Source: CAJCJE01 sp035948315 (lineage in GTDB: Bacteria > Actinomycetota > Actinomycetes > Mycobacteriales > Pseudonocardiaceae). Taken from it: a stretch of 64,000 nt of DNA. The DNA lies in contig DASZJG010000014.1 of NCBI GenBank assembly GCA_035948315.1, positions 1 to 64,000 on the forward strand, written 5' to 3'. Numbering within the stretch: the first letter of the stretch is position 1; each line of letters opens with the position of its first letter. This document shows, piece by piece, positions 1-8,798 of the stretch. Both the position numbers and the translations under genes were made by a program. The notes beneath the pieces are model-generated. The model saw only the letters and a program-made list of their open reading frames with translations. It was not told the DNA's origin and made no database searches.

Positions 1-1849
1 AGCTGAGCGGGAAATTCTGGGCAGGCGAGCCGTTGCAGGTCCAGATCTGCAACCGGGTCCCGTCAGTCGTGTTGCCGCTCGGGTCGTCCAGGCACAGCCC
101 GGACTGCGGGTTGAGCAGCGAGCCGTTCGACTGCGGCACCCAGTTCTGGCCGCCGACGCCGTTGCAGTCCCACAGTTCGACCGGGGTGCCGGCCGCGGTG
201 GCGTCGCCGTTGATGTCCAGGCAGCGGCCGAGCGTCTCCAGCGAGCCGTTCGAGTTGTGGAACCAGTGCTGGTCGACGGCGTAGGACTGGCAGTCCCAGA
301 TCTCGACCGCGGTGCCGTTGCCGCCGTTGTCGTCGCCGAGCACGTCGACGCACTTGCCGGGCGAGTTCACCACGGGGCCGCCGCCGCGCACCGAGAACTG
401 CTGCGCGGCCGTGCCGTTGCAGGTGTAGATCTGCAACTGGGTGCCGTTGGCGGTGTTGTCACCCGGGTCGTCCAGGCACAGGCCGGACTGCGGGTTGAGC
501 AGCGAACCGTTGGCCTGCTGAAGCCATTTCTGCCCGCCGACCCCGTTGCACTGCCACAGTTCGAGCTTGGTGCCCTGCGCGGTGCCGTCGCCGATGATGT
601 CCAGGCACCGGTTGATCGTGGACAGCGAGTTGTCCGGATTGTGCGTCCAGTGCTGGTCCTCGGCGTAGCTCTGGCAGTTCCACAGTTGCGCCGGGGTGCC
701 GTTGCCGCCGACGTCGTCACCCGCGATGTCGACGCACTGGCCGCCGGGGCCCGCGATGATGCCGGACGGACCGTTGGGCACGTTGGTCTCGCCGCCGTAG
801 CCGACCGACACGACGTTGGCCTGCACCGCGTTCTCGGTCGCGTCGCTCGGGAAGCCCGAGACCATCACGCCCTCGAAGAACGTGCCCATGTTCCAGTTGC
901 TGTTGTCGCCGCCGATACCCAGGATGATGCCGCCCTCCTGGTGCATGGGCAGGTACCCGCCCTGCGTCGGCAGCGAACCGTTCCACCAGTCGCTCAGGCC
1001 GCCGGACTGCGAGTTGCCACCCTCCAGCGAGTACGTGGTCTGGCCGTTGTCGCGTACGACCGCGGTGACGAACGTGCTGTTGTTGCCCTGGTTCGCGGTG
1101 TTGGAGCCGTTCGCGCCCTGGAACATGCCGTTCTCCATGTCGGCCTCGACCCACGGGCCGCTGCCGCTGCACGGACTGAAGTAGCAGGTGGTGGCCAGGC
1201 TGACCGCGTCCATGTGGCCGTTGCCGTTGTCCGACGGGCTGCTCTCGGCGTTGCCGTAGTCGAAACAGCAGTTGCTGCCGACGTGCGTGCCGCTGGCGAC
1301 CATGTACTCGCCCTCGGCCGAGCCGTTCGTGGCCACGCCGCGCGCGACCCCGGTGTACCGGTAGCCGACGCCCGGCGAGATCCATACCCCGTACGCCTTG
1401 TGCCCGCCCGCGGTGACCGCGATCTCGCTCGCGTCCGCGCCGCGGTCGGCGCCCATGCCGGAGGTGCCGGCCGGGCCCAGGCTCAGGTCGTTGTGGTTGG
1501 CGGTCTGGTCGTAGATCTTGGTGATCTGGCAGGTGGTGTTCGCGCAGAACGCGTCCTGTGCGCCCGCGTTGGCGTAACCGCCCGCGGCCAGCAGGCCGAT
1601 GTCGGAGGTCGCCCCGTCGGATGCGCGCGTCACTTGGTAGAGCGGGCCGCCGTAGGAGGAGAACAGCGCTCGGGTGGTGCTGTGCGCGGCGGCGCACGGC
1701 GTGCCGGCGGCGGCGTAGATGTCGCAGGGGAGCGAGCCGGCGGCCTGCGCGGTGCCGGGCAGGCCGATCAGGATTCCCAGGACGATTGCGACGGTGCCGA
1801 CGAGCGCGGTGCCGGTTCTTTTCCATTGGCGAGATAATCGCGCGAGCAT
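1..1849 (-). CDS. Secreted GH54 alpha-L-arabinofuranosidase with two ricin-type modules (3' end cut)
   Basis: This gene encodes an exported enzyme that removes arabinofuranosyl side chains from plant polysaccharides. It runs off the left edge, but the last QxW-like repeat is nearly complete, so little is missing. Residues 1-36 form a Sec signal peptide (basic start, hydrophobic core, cleavage near GTAQA). The catalytic domain shows GPWVEADMENGMF with Glu239, and GGDNSN with Asp315. Their 76-residue spacing equals that of the family nucleophile Glu221 and acid/base Asp297 in Aspergillus AbfB. Two CBM13/ricin B modules follow (about 1-390 and 395-720 on the plus strand), each with three QxW-type repeats, replacing the usual fungal CBM42. 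The ATG at 1847-1849 is the only start that gives a signal peptide. Family assignment is strong. Confidence 0.9.
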   Translation of the reverse strand, partial: MLARLSRQWKRTGTALVGTVAIVLGILIGLPGTAQAAGSLPCDIYAAAGTPCAAAHSTTRALFSSYGGPLYQVTRASDGATSDIGLLAAGGYANAGAQDAFCANTTCQITKIYDQTANHNDLSLGPAGTSGMGADRGADASEIAVTAGGHKAYGVWISPGVGYRYTGVARGVATNGSAEGEYMVASGTHVGSNCCFDYGNAESSPSDNGNGHMDAVSLATTCYFSPCSGSGPWVEADMENGMFQGANGSNTANQGNNSTFVTAVVRDNGQTTYSLEGGNSQSGGLSDWWNGSLPTQGGYLPMHQEGGIILGIGGDNSNWNMGTFFEGVMVSGFPSDATENAVQANVVSVGYGGETNVPNGPSGIIAGPGGQCVDIAGDDVGGNGTPAQLWNCQSYAEDQHWTHNPDNSLSTINRCLDIIGDGTAQGTKLELWQCNGVGGQKWLQQANGSLLNPQSGLCLDDPGDNTANGTQLQIYTCNGTAAQQFSVRGGGPVVNSPGKCVDVLGDDNGGNGTAVEIWDCQSYAVDQHWFHNSNGSLETLGRCLDINGDATAAGTPVELWDCNGVGGQNWVPQSNGSLLNPQSGLCLDDPSGNTTDGTRLQIWTCNGSPAQNFPLS

Positions 1850-1913
1850 GGCCGACCCACTTTCCGAAAAAGTAGAAAGGAATGGTGTTACCGAAGGGAG
1901 CTGTTGTTACAAC

Positions 1914-3083
1914 TCAGAATGGGGTCAACTCCAAAGTGCAGTGGGTCGGCGCACCGTCCTGGACATACGCGGCGAAACCCCCGACATCGTCGAACGGGAA
2001 GCCGTACGCCTTGCCGTCCGCGGTGTTGTCGTGCATCGCCTTGGCGTAGTAGTTCGTCGGTGCGGTCTGGTAGAAGGTGCTCGGGGCGACGTCCGGTTGG
2101 GACGAGTCGGACAGCAGGGTCGAGCGGTTGAACCCGGCACCGAGCACCGCGGCCACCGGCCCGGTCAGCCCGTCGTTCGGCGCGTTCAGCGCACCGTTGC
2201 AGTAGAAGACGTTCTGCGTGCTGGGCTTGTTGAACGGCGCGACGCCGCCGCTGAAGACGAACTGTCCGCCGGAGACACTGCCGGTGTAGGTGCCGGAGTT
2301 CGTGGTGACGGTCAGCGTGCTGGACGAGTACTGGTTCCACACCGCGTCGATGTAGGAGTCAAGGTAGGTCGAGGAGAACACGCCGCTGTCGATGCCGTGG
2401 CCGGGCGCGATGACCCGCACGTTGTTCGGCACGACCAGTCCGGCGAAAGCGGACTGGCCGGCGATGGCCGCGAAGATGTTGTCCCGCCCGCCGCTGACCA
2501 GCCTGCCGGTGGTCTGGGTGGCCGAACCGACCAGGGTGACCGCCAACGGGACGGCGAACTGGTCGACCATGGTGGTGTCGCAGAACATGCCGCTGCCGTT
2601 GTTGGTGAACTCGAAGAAGTCGTGCAGCACCGGGTAGTTCACGTCCGAGGTGACCCAGCCTGCCGGGTACTGGAGCGCCGGGTTGCCGTTGCCGTCGGTG
2701 ACCGCCCTGAACTGGAGCTTGTCCACCATCGAGAAGTAGATCCGGCCGGACATGTTGGCCGGCAGGGTGAACTGCGTGTCGCCGTCGCCTGCCAGCGCGA
2801 TCGACAGGTCGGCGTAGCCGCTGGGCCCGTTGATGGACAGCGAGACCGGTGTGAGCGTGCCGTCCGGTGCGACGTATGCCTGGTGGCCGGTGTTCAGGTC
2901 GGTGCCGACGATGTAGTACCAGATCTGCCCGTTGGCATAGCGGTAGGTGTGGTTCACGATCGTCATGGCCAGCGCGCCGGCGCTCGGCGCGGCGGACGCG
3001 CGCTCGCCCAGTGCGGTCCCGAGCACGCCCGCGCCGAGCAGTGCGACCGCACCGCGTCCGAGAAACGATCGACGGCTCAACAT
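1914..3083 (-). CDS. Tat-exported GH64 beta-1,3-glucanase
   Basis: A 389-residue secreted glucanase of the laminaripentaose-producing type (GH64), acting on fungal or algal beta-1,3-glucan. The N-terminus MLSRRSFLGRG is a twin-arginine signal followed by a hydrophobic stretch and an AxA-type cleavage site near residue 32. Glu158 in FFEFT and Asp174 in TMVDQF sit exactly 16 residues apart, as do the catalytic Glu154 and Asp170 of the Streptomyces matensis enzyme. I chose the ATG at 3081-3083 because a GGAGG ribosome site lies seven bases upstream and the Tat motif follows at once; an upstream in-frame start at 3134 would only add an unlikely 17-residue lead. No carbohydrate-binding module is fused. 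It lies 64 bases upstream of the GH54 gene in the same direction, so the two may be co-expressed. Confidence 0.92.
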   Translation of the reverse strand: MLSRRSFLGRGAVALLGAGVLGTALGERASAAPSAGALAMTIVNHTYRYANGQIWYYIVGTDLNTGHQAYVAPDGTLTPVSLSINGPSGYADLSIALAGDGDTQFTLPANMSGRIYFSMVDKLQFRAVTDGNGNPALQYPAGWVTSDVNYPVLHDFFEFTNNGSGMFCDTTMVDQFAVPLAVTLVGSATQTTGRLVSGGRDNIFAAIAGQSAFAGLVVPNNVRVIAPGHGIDSGVFSSTYLDSYIDAVWNQYSSSTLTVTTNSGTYTGSVSGGQFVFSGGVAPFNKPSTQNVFYCNGALNAPNDGLTGPVAAVLGAGFNRSTLLSDSSQPDVAPSTFYQTAPTNYYAKAMHDNTADGKAYGFPFDDVGGFAAYVQDGAPTHCTLELTPF

Positions 3084-3363
3084 AAGGAAACCTCCATGCC
3101 GAATGAGCGATTGTCGGCGTATTTCCGCCAACAAGGTGTACCTCGCTCACATGGTTCAGACCAGTGCGGCAATTCAACGGGGAACAAATGTGTGAACCGT
3201 GTAACAACAAGTGGATTCGTGTGATGAATCGAATGGAAATCGCGCCGTCAATGCGCGCAGGCGATTGGCACGCCGAGCAGGAAGCGGCGCGGGTTCGCGG
3301 CGAGCCATGCACGAGGCGGTCCGGGTCCGAGGCCGCGCACCCGCCCCGTGCTATACCGGAGCG
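3084..3363. other. Intergenic region, probable promoter of the GH64 gene
   Basis: These 280 bases are the longest non-coding stretch in the window and are more AT-rich than their surroundings between about 3110 and 3245. They separate the divergent glucanase and GNAT genes and must hold both promoters. I see no convincing protein, RNA gene or strong palindrome in them. Confidence 0.4.
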
Positions 3364-3672
3364 ATGAACATCGTTGTCGCCGACGCACCCGCCGAACACC
3401 GGTACGAGGCCAGGGACGGCGAGACCCTGGCCGGGCTGGCGGCATACCTGCTGACCAACGGCAACCTGATCGTCTTCACGCACACCGAGGTCGAGGCAGG
3501 GTACGAGGGCAAGGGCGTCGGCTCGCAGATCGCCAGGGCGGCGTTGGACGACGCGCGCGACCGAGGCCTGCGGGTGGTCCCGCTGTGCCCGTTCATCAAG
3601 GGCTGGATCGAGCGCCACCCCGACTACGCCGACCTCGTCCACCCCATCCCGGCCAGCACCGCGACGGACTAG
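3364..3672 (+). CDS. Small GNAT-fold N-acetyltransferase (YjdJ type)
   Basis: A 102-residue protein of the short, one-domain GNAT group (COG2388/YjdJ-like). It carries the acetyl-CoA pyrophosphate loop YEGKGVGSQI around residues 40-49, preceded by the strand IVFTHTEV and followed by the hallmark PLCPFIKGWIERHP segment of this subfamily. The ATG at 3364 was chosen because the domain begins right there; the reading frame extends upstream but that part is Arg-rich and resembles no protein. Substrates of the family are unknown. Its stop is only three bases from the stop of the HpnE-like gene on the other strand, so the two are convergent. It is not obviously tied to the biosynthetic operon. Confidence 0.85.
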   Translation: MNIVVADAPAEHRYEARDGETLAGLAAYLLTNGNLIVFTHTEVEAGYEGKGVGSQIARAALDDARDRGLRVVPLCPFIKGWIERHPDYADLVHPIPASTATD

Positions 3673-3675
3673 GGC

Positions 3676-5079
3676 TTACCGGGCGACCAACCGGGTGATC
3701 GCGGCGACGGGCGCCAGGATCCTGCGCAGCACGCGCGCACCACCCGGAGCGACCGGGTCGAAGTCCAGGATCCGGACCGGCGACGCGTCGGGCCGCAGCG
3801 CGCGGCGGACCGATTCGGCGGCGGCGAGGCCGGAGCGGATCGCCCCCTCCATGCCGGCCACTCCCGGCGGCGCCGCGCAGAAGTCGCCCGCCAGGTGCAG
3901 GTTGGCCAGCGCGGTCGTGGCGACCGGGCGGTGCGCGTCGAAGCCGGGGCCGGGCACGAAGAACGGCTCGGCGAAGTGCGGCTGGTAGCAGACGTGCTCG
4001 ACGTCGTCCCAGGTCATCGCGGGCAGGTAGGTCATCAACTCCTCGACGAGCACCTTGCTCGCCTCGTCCGGCGACATCGTCGCCAGCCGCGACACCCGGC
4101 CGACGACGCAGTTCAGCAGGCTCGCGTCCTGGCCGGGCCAGACCTGGCCGACATCGATGAGCGTGATCGCGTGCGGCGAGGACACCAGCCGCACGTGCTC
4201 GTCCGGCAGGCCGGGCAGGCGACGGCGCAGGTAGACATGCAGCGCGCCGAGCGGACGCGAGCTCAGTTCCTCGACGCCGAGATCGAGGTCGAGGCCGGCC
4301 AGCCTGCCGTGCGGAATGGCGAGCACGACATGCCCGGTGACAGGTTCGGCCTCGGCCAGCGTGATCGCGTCGACCCGACCCTCGCGCACCGACACCGCGG
4401 TCAGCTCGGTGTCGGTGCGGATGTCGACGCCCGCCGCGGTGAGCTTGGCGCGGAACGGTGCGACGAGCGTGTCCTGCAACGTCCCCTTCGGCATGCGCAC
4501 GTTGCCGGGATGACGCGAGAACGCGGCGATGCTGCCGCGGAAACTGGCCGCCGAGGCGAGGTCGCTCTCGGCCGCGCTGGACGCGACGAACAGATGCTCG
4601 ATGTCCGCGATCGCCGTTTCGGTGAGATACCAGCGACTGCGCAGGAAACGGCTCAGCGACTCGTCGCGGCCCGCGTAGTCCTGGGACAGCAGATCGATCA
4701 GGCCGTAGTAGAACAGCAGCCGGTCAGCGGTCGACGTGACGCCGGAGCGGATGTCCTTGATGAAATCGCCCAGCGTGAACAGCGACCGGAAGGTCCGGAA
4801 GTTCGGGAACTCGCCGGGCATCAGCTGGTAGAAGTTGTCGCACTCGCGCAGGTTGCCGAGCAGGTCCAGATCCGCCAGCAGCCCGAGCGCGTTGCGGTAC
4901 CAGGCCGGGAAGATGTGTACGCCATGGTCTTCCGGCCTGCCGTCGATGACCCGCGTGCCGGCCATGCCGCCGAGTTCCGGCGCGGCCTCCAGCAATCGCA
5001 CGTCCAGCCCGAGCTTGCGGATCTCCCAGGCCGCCGTCATCCCGGCCAGCCCGCCGCCGACCACAGTTACGTCGTTCAT
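3676..5079 (-). CDS. hpnE: HpnE-like FAD-dependent hydroxysqualene dehydroxylase/desaturase
   Basis: A 467-residue flavoprotein of the squalene-associated amine-oxidase family (HpnE). The N-terminus carries the FAD dinucleotide fold VVGGGLAGMTAAWE with a downstream acidic LLEAAPELGGMAG, and the C-terminus has the FAD-closing HLAGDFCAAPPGVAGMEGA. In hopanoid makers HpnE reduces hydroxysqualene formed by HpnC and HpnD. Neither of those genes is visible here, so it may draw squalene from elsewhere or act on another polyprenyl compound. It is the last gene of the operon; its ATG overlaps the cyclase stop codon (ATGA, 5076-5079). The family call is firm, the substrate is open. Confidence 0.85.
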   Translation of the reverse strand: MNDVTVVGGGLAGMTAAWEIRKLGLDVRLLEAAPELGGMAGTRVIDGRPEDHGVHIFPAWYRNALGLLADLDLLGNLRECDNFYQLMPGEFPNFRTFRSLFTLGDFIKDIRSGVTSTADRLLFYYGLIDLLSQDYAGRDESLSRFLRSRWYLTETAIADIEHLFVASSAAESDLASAASFRGSIAAFSRHPGNVRMPKGTLQDTLVAPFRAKLTAAGVDIRTDTELTAVSVREGRVDAITLAEAEPVTGHVVLAIPHGRLAGLDLDLGVEELSSRPLGALHVYLRRRLPGLPDEHVRLVSSPHAITLIDVGQVWPGQDASLLNCVVGRVSRLATMSPDEASKVLVEELMTYLPAMTWDDVEHVCYQPHFAEPFFVPGPGFDAHRPVATTALANLHLAGDFCAAPPGVAGMEGAIRSGLAAAESVRRALRPDASPVRILDFDPVAPGGARVLRRILAPVAAITRLVAR

Positions 5080-6929
5080 GGCCGCACACTCCATCCGTGC
5101 AGGTAACTGGACATCGCCATGATCGGATAGATCAGCCGCAACATGGTGTCCCGCCAATAAAGACCGTCGTGGTGCACCACCCAGGTGTGCCACGGTTCGT
5201 CCCAGTCGCCGTCCTCGCCCTGCGTGCGCATCAGGAAGTCGATGCCGCGCCGCACCGGATCGGTGTCGCCATGACCGGCGGCGATCAGCGCGATCAGCGC
5301 CCAACCGGTCTGCGACGGCGTGCTGTCGCCCCTGCCGAGCCAGGCCGGATCGTGCAGCGCGCGGATGTCCTCGCCCCAGCCGCCGTCGGCCTGCTGGTGC
5401 GCGAAGATCCACTGGCAGGCACGGGCAACGGTCGGATCATCGCCAGCGACGCCGCAGGCGGTGAGGCCGGTGACCGCGGCGCTGGTTCCGTGCAGGTGGT
5501 AACAGGCCCACCAACCCGGCCAGGCACCGTCGCGCCGCTGGTTGCGGCGCAACCACTCGATGCCGCGTCGCGCGGCCGGTCCGGTCGCCTCGCCATTGCC
5601 GCCGAGCGCCTCCAGCACGTGCCCGGTGACGTCGGCGGACGGCGATTCCAGGAAGCCGATCTTGGCGAGCGCGTCCGCGCCGGGCAGTCGCCAGCGCAAC
5701 GGCTCGAACGCGGCCCAGCCACCGTCACGGCACTGCTGCGAGGACAGCCACTGGCTCGCCCGCCCGCACGCCGCGTCGACGGCCGCGTTCTCGCCGGGCC
5801 GGTGCAGCCTGCGCAGCGCGGCGACCGCGAAGCCGGTGTCGTCGGCGTCCGGGTTGGCGTTGTTGGCGAACTCGTACGGCCAGCCGCCCGCGACCGGGTT
5901 CTTGGTGAGCACCGCCCAGTCGCCGAGTTCGGTCACCTGGTTGTCCAGCAACCAGTCCACCGCGCGATCGGCCGAGGGCCTGATCTCGGCCCGCTTCGCC
6001 ATGGCGGCCGCGGACACGCCGAGCGCGGTGTCCATCACCACCGAGGACCACATTTCCAGCCTGCGCTGCCCGTTCCTGGTGACCACGTACTGGTCGAGGC
6101 CGGCGACGGCCGCGCGGATGACCGGATGGTCCTGGCCGTAGCCGACGGTGCCGAGACCGATGATCACGTTCGCGGTCTGCGGCCAGTTGCCGCCCCAGCT
6201 CCCGTCGCGCTCCTGGGTGCGGATCAGCCACTCGGCTGCCTTGATCAACGCCCGCCTGCGCAGGAAACCGATGGGATGGTTGGCGAACCAGTGGCTGAAC
6301 CTCGTCGCCAATCCCATCGGGCCACGCCCTGGCCGAGGACCGCCCTTGACATAGAGCTCCTCGATGCCGAAGCCGGCCGGCACGACCGGCCGGTGTGCCA
6401 TGAACAGGCTGCTCGCGACGACGATGCCGCGCGCGGCCGCGCCGATCTGGTAGATGTTGCCGGGCGTCTTGGGCGAGAGCAGGATGATCTCCGGCGGGAT
6501 CAGCGGAATGTCCTCCCACGGCCACAACCCGATCAGCGCCAGCCAGGCGAGCATCGTCGGCGTGTTCAACGCCTCGACCCCGCCGTTCGCCCGGATCGAC
6601 CCGGCCGCCGCGCGCATGATCGGATCGTCCGGCTGGTGGCCGACCAGACGCAGTGCCACGTAACAGAAAACGGACAGCAGCTGGTCGTCCGGACCATTGT
6701 GGAACGCGGCCCACCCGCCGCTCGGTGACTGTTCACTGAGGATGGTCTTGGCCGACGCCGCCGACTCTTCCCCGGTCAGGCCGAGGAAGTGGCGGAACAT
6801 GACCTCCGCCGCCTCGCCGATGACGTTGGTCTCGAACTCGCCCTTCCAGTAACCGGCCGAATCCTGGCGGCGGCGCAGCGCGTCGACCGCCGCGTCAAGG
6901 GAGGTGGCCACGGTTTTCGTCTCGGTCAA
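5076..6929 (-). CDS. shc: Squalene-hopene-cyclase-like class II terpene cyclase
   Basis: A 617-residue class II triterpene cyclase, slightly shorter than typical squalene-hopene cyclases (about 630-660). The protonating DxDD motif is DADDTG at residues 361-366; the usual final Ala is Gly. QW-type repeats recur, for example SGGWAAF, RDGSWGGNW, RDGAWPGWW and ADGGWGED. I chose TTG at 6927-6929 as start: it overlaps the TGA of the DUF2834 gene (6926-6928) and has GGGAGG upstream; the family's first helix begins soon after. A GTG a few codons downstream is possible. In this operon, beside a MenA-like prenyltransferase and no HpnC/HpnD, the substrate could be a prenylated aromatic compound rather than squalene. 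That part is inference. Confidence 0.88.
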   Translation of the reverse strand: MTETKTVATSLDAAVDALRRRQDSAGYWKGEFETNVIGEAAEVMFRHFLGLTGEESAASAKTILSEQSPSGGWAAFHNGPDDQLLSVFCYVALRLVGHQPDDPIMRAAAGSIRANGGVEALNTPTMLAWLALIGLWPWEDIPLIPPEIILLSPKTPGNIYQIGAAARGIVVASSLFMAHRPVVPAGFGIEELYVKGGPRPGRGPMGLATRFSHWFANHPIGFLRRRALIKAAEWLIRTQERDGSWGGNWPQTANVIIGLGTVGYGQDHPVIRAAVAGLDQYVVTRNGQRRLEMWSSVVMDTALGVSAAAMAKRAEIRPSADRAVDWLLDNQVTELGDWAVLTKNPVAGGWPYEFANNANPDADDTGFAVAALRRLHRPGENAAVDAACGRASQWLSSQQCRDGGWAAFEPLRWRLPGADALAKIGFLESPSADVTGHVLEALGGNGEATGPAARRGIEWLRRNQRRDGAWPGWWACYHLHGTSAAVTGLTACGVAGDDPTVARACQWIFAHQQADGGWGEDIRALHDPAWLGRGDSTPSQTGWALIALIAAGHGDTDPVRRGIDFLMRTQGEDGDWDEPWHTWVVHHDGLYWRDTMLRLIYPIMAMSSYLHGWSVRP

Positions 6930-7300
6930 GCGGTGCCTCCCGCGATCGTGAGCTGACGAACGAACATGAAGGCCGGAAAGCTCACGCTCAACGCGGACAG
7001 CGGCGCGGCGATCACATACAGCCAGACGAACCGGATGCCGTGCCGGCGCGCCTCGATGACCATGTAGACGGTGAGCGCGATCCAGACCAGGGTGAGATCG
7101 GTGTAGACGAACCAGCCGGCCGGATTGTCCAGCGCGTCGGCGAAGAAATGCCCGATCACGCCGATCACGCCGAGACTGTGGTGCTCCACCAGGTAGAGGA
7201 TGGCGATCGCGCACACGATCACCAGGTCGACGATGGCGAACAGGCCGTAGCACACGCACAGAGCGCGGTCCCGGCCGCGCGTTTCGCGCAATCGCAGCAC
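6926..7300 (-). CDS. DUF2834-like small integral membrane protein
   Basis: A protein of about 124 residues with roughly three to four membrane helices: an N-terminal one (CVCYGLFAIVDLVIVCAIAI), a weaker one around HSLGVIGVIGHFF, then TDLTLVWIALTVYMVIEARR and IRFVWLYVIAAPLSALSVSF. The pattern D-L plus E-A-R-R followed by an aromatic-rich helix and a terminal F-V-R matches DUF2834 proteins, whose role is unknown. I prefer the GTG at 7298-7300, which has GGGAGG five bases upstream and begins one base after the monooxygenase stop; a GTG at 7315 is the alternative. It lies between the monooxygenase and the cyclase inside the operon, so it may help assemble a membrane-bound pathway. No function is known. 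Confidence 0.7.
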   Translation of the reverse strand: MLRLRETRGRDRALCVCYGLFAIVDLVIVCAIAILYLVEHHSLGVIGVIGHFFADALDNPAGWFVYTDLTLVWIALTVYMVIEARRHGIRFVWLYVIAAPLSALSVSFPAFMFVRQLTIAGGTA

Positions 7301-7301
7301 A

Positions 7302-8798
7302 TCAGCCTCCCGCACGCCGCGTGTAGCGGTAGTCGTCGAGGTCGAAGTGCCGCGACCGCCAGGCGACCTCGTAGGTGGAGGCCGGGCGGACAGCGGGCGC
7401 GTCGCCGCGTTCGTCGAAGTAGTAGCTGTTCGAGCCGGCGCAGTTGTTGTTGAAGAACACCGTGTTGCGCTGCCGGCGCAGCGCCTGCCGGAACGAGCGG
7501 TCGTGCTTCTCCGGTCGCACGGCGGCTTCGGTCGCGTCGCGCCGCCGCGCCTCCTTGATCACCCGGAGCGCGTGCGTGACCTGGTGGTCGATGGTGCCGA
7601 ACCAGGAACCGCCGGTGAACGAGTACGGGCCGACGATGAACCACAGGTTCGGGTAGCCCTTGACCGAACTGCCCTCGTACGCCTGAAAGCGTTCGGTCCG
7701 CCAGAACTCGCGGACGTCCCGGCCGGTGACGCCGGACATCGGGAACGGCGGCAGGTTGTCGAGCACGTGAAAGCCGGTGGCCAGCACCAGCACGTCGCAG
7801 TCGCGCTCGACTCCGCCCACGGTGCGGATGCCGGTTTCGGTGAACCGCTCGATCGACTCGGTGACCAGGTCGACGTTGCGCCGGGTGAACGTACGCCAGT
7901 AGCCCTTGGCGAACGAGGGCCGCTTGCAGCCGAGCCCGTAACTCGGCGTCAGCTTGCGCATCAGGTCGCGATCGCCCTTGACCTGCTGACGCAGGTACCA
8001 CCGCGAGATCGCCTCGCCGATCTTGACCAGGAACGGGAACTGCCGTGTGTGCACCATCGCGATCACGAAGCTCAGCTCCGTGCCGGCATCGGTGCCCAGC
8101 CGGATCACGCGTTGCAGCCACAGCGAGATTCCGGCGGCGGGCAGCCGGAAGTCGGGCTTGGGGAACAGCCAGATCGGCGTGCGCTGGTAGACGCTCAGCT
8201 CCCGCACCTTCGGCGCGATCGTCGGCACCACCTGCACCGCCGACGCACCGGTACCGATCACCGCGACCCGTTTGCCGGCAAGGTCGAGGCCGGGATCCCA
8301 GTCGGCGGTGTGCACGATCGTGCCGGTGAACTCGTCGAGGCCGGGGATGTCCGGCCGGTTCGGCTTGGTCAGCCAACCGGTCGCGCTGATGATGAACCGC
8401 GCGGTGATCGGCTCCTGGTTGTCCAGGAAGACCCGCCACAGATGCGCGGACTCGTCGTATTCGGCGTTCGTGACCGTGGACTTCAGCCGCAGGTGTGGCC
8501 GGAGGCCGTACTTGTCCACGCAGTGATCGGCGTACGCCTTCATCTCCGCGCCCGACGGGAACACCCGCGACCAGCGCGGGTTCGGCTCGAACGAGTAGCA
8601 GTAGGAGAACGCGGCGATGTCCACCGAGATGCCCGGATACCGGTTGACGTGCCACGATCCGCCGATGTCGTCCAGTTCGTCGACGATCGCGAAGTCCTCG
8701 ATGCCGGCCTTGAGCAACGCGATCGCGGCGCCGATCCCGGAGAAACCGGCGCCGATCACCAGCACCTCGTGGTCGGGCCGCACAGCATCGGGCCTCAC
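7302..8798 (-). CDS. Flavin-containing Baeyer-Villiger-type monooxygenase
   Basis: A 498-residue FAD/NADPH monooxygenase. The FAD motif is GAGFSG (16-21), the NADPH motif GTGASA (182-187), and between them lies FTGTIVHTADWD (157-168), which fits the Baeyer-Villiger fingerprint FxGxxxHxxxW(P/D) exactly. The family inserts oxygen next to ketones or oxidises heteroatoms; some members act in natural-product pathways. The GTG at 8796-8798 overlaps the stop of the prenyltransferase gene (GTGA), and this start places the FAD motif at the expected position. In this operon it could oxidise the amino-aromatic core or the terpene part; the sequence does not decide. It is not a kynurenine 3-monooxygenase, which belongs to another flavin family. 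Confidence 0.88.
   Translation of the reverse strand: MRPDAVRPDHEVLVIGAGFSGIGAAIALLKAGIEDFAIVDELDDIGGSWHVNRYPGISVDIAAFSYCYSFEPNPRWSRVFPSGAEMKAYADHCVDKYGLRPHLRLKSTVTNAEYDESAHLWRVFLDNQEPITARFIISATGWLTKPNRPDIPGLDEFTGTIVHTADWDPGLDLAGKRVAVIGTGASAVQVVPTIAPKVRELSVYQRTPIWLFPKPDFRLPAAGISLWLQRVIRLGTDAGTELSFVIAMVHTRQFPFLVKIGEAISRWYLRQQVKGDRDLMRKLTPSYGLGCKRPSFAKGYWRTFTRRNVDLVTESIERFTETGIRTVGGVERDCDVLVLATGFHVLDNLPPFPMSGVTGRDVREFWRTERFQAYEGSSVKGYPNLWFIVGPYSFTGGSWFGTIDHQVTHALRVIKEARRRDATEAAVRPEKHDRSFRQALRRQRNTVFFNNNCAGSNSYYFDERGDAPAVRPASTYEVAWRSRHFDLDDYRYTRRAGG

Noticed and set aside
257..1837. Long open frame on the plus strand opposite the GH54 gene
   Set aside because: It is rich in Arg, Ala and Val with no recognisable domain. 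The minus-strand frame gives a signal peptide, GH54 catalytic motifs and ricin repeats. The open frame follows from GC-biased third positions.
3676..6929. Ordinary hopanoid operon
   Set aside because: HpnE and a squalene-hopene-type cyclase are present, but HpnC, HpnD and the later hopanoid genes are absent, and the other eleven genes have no place in hopanoid synthesis.
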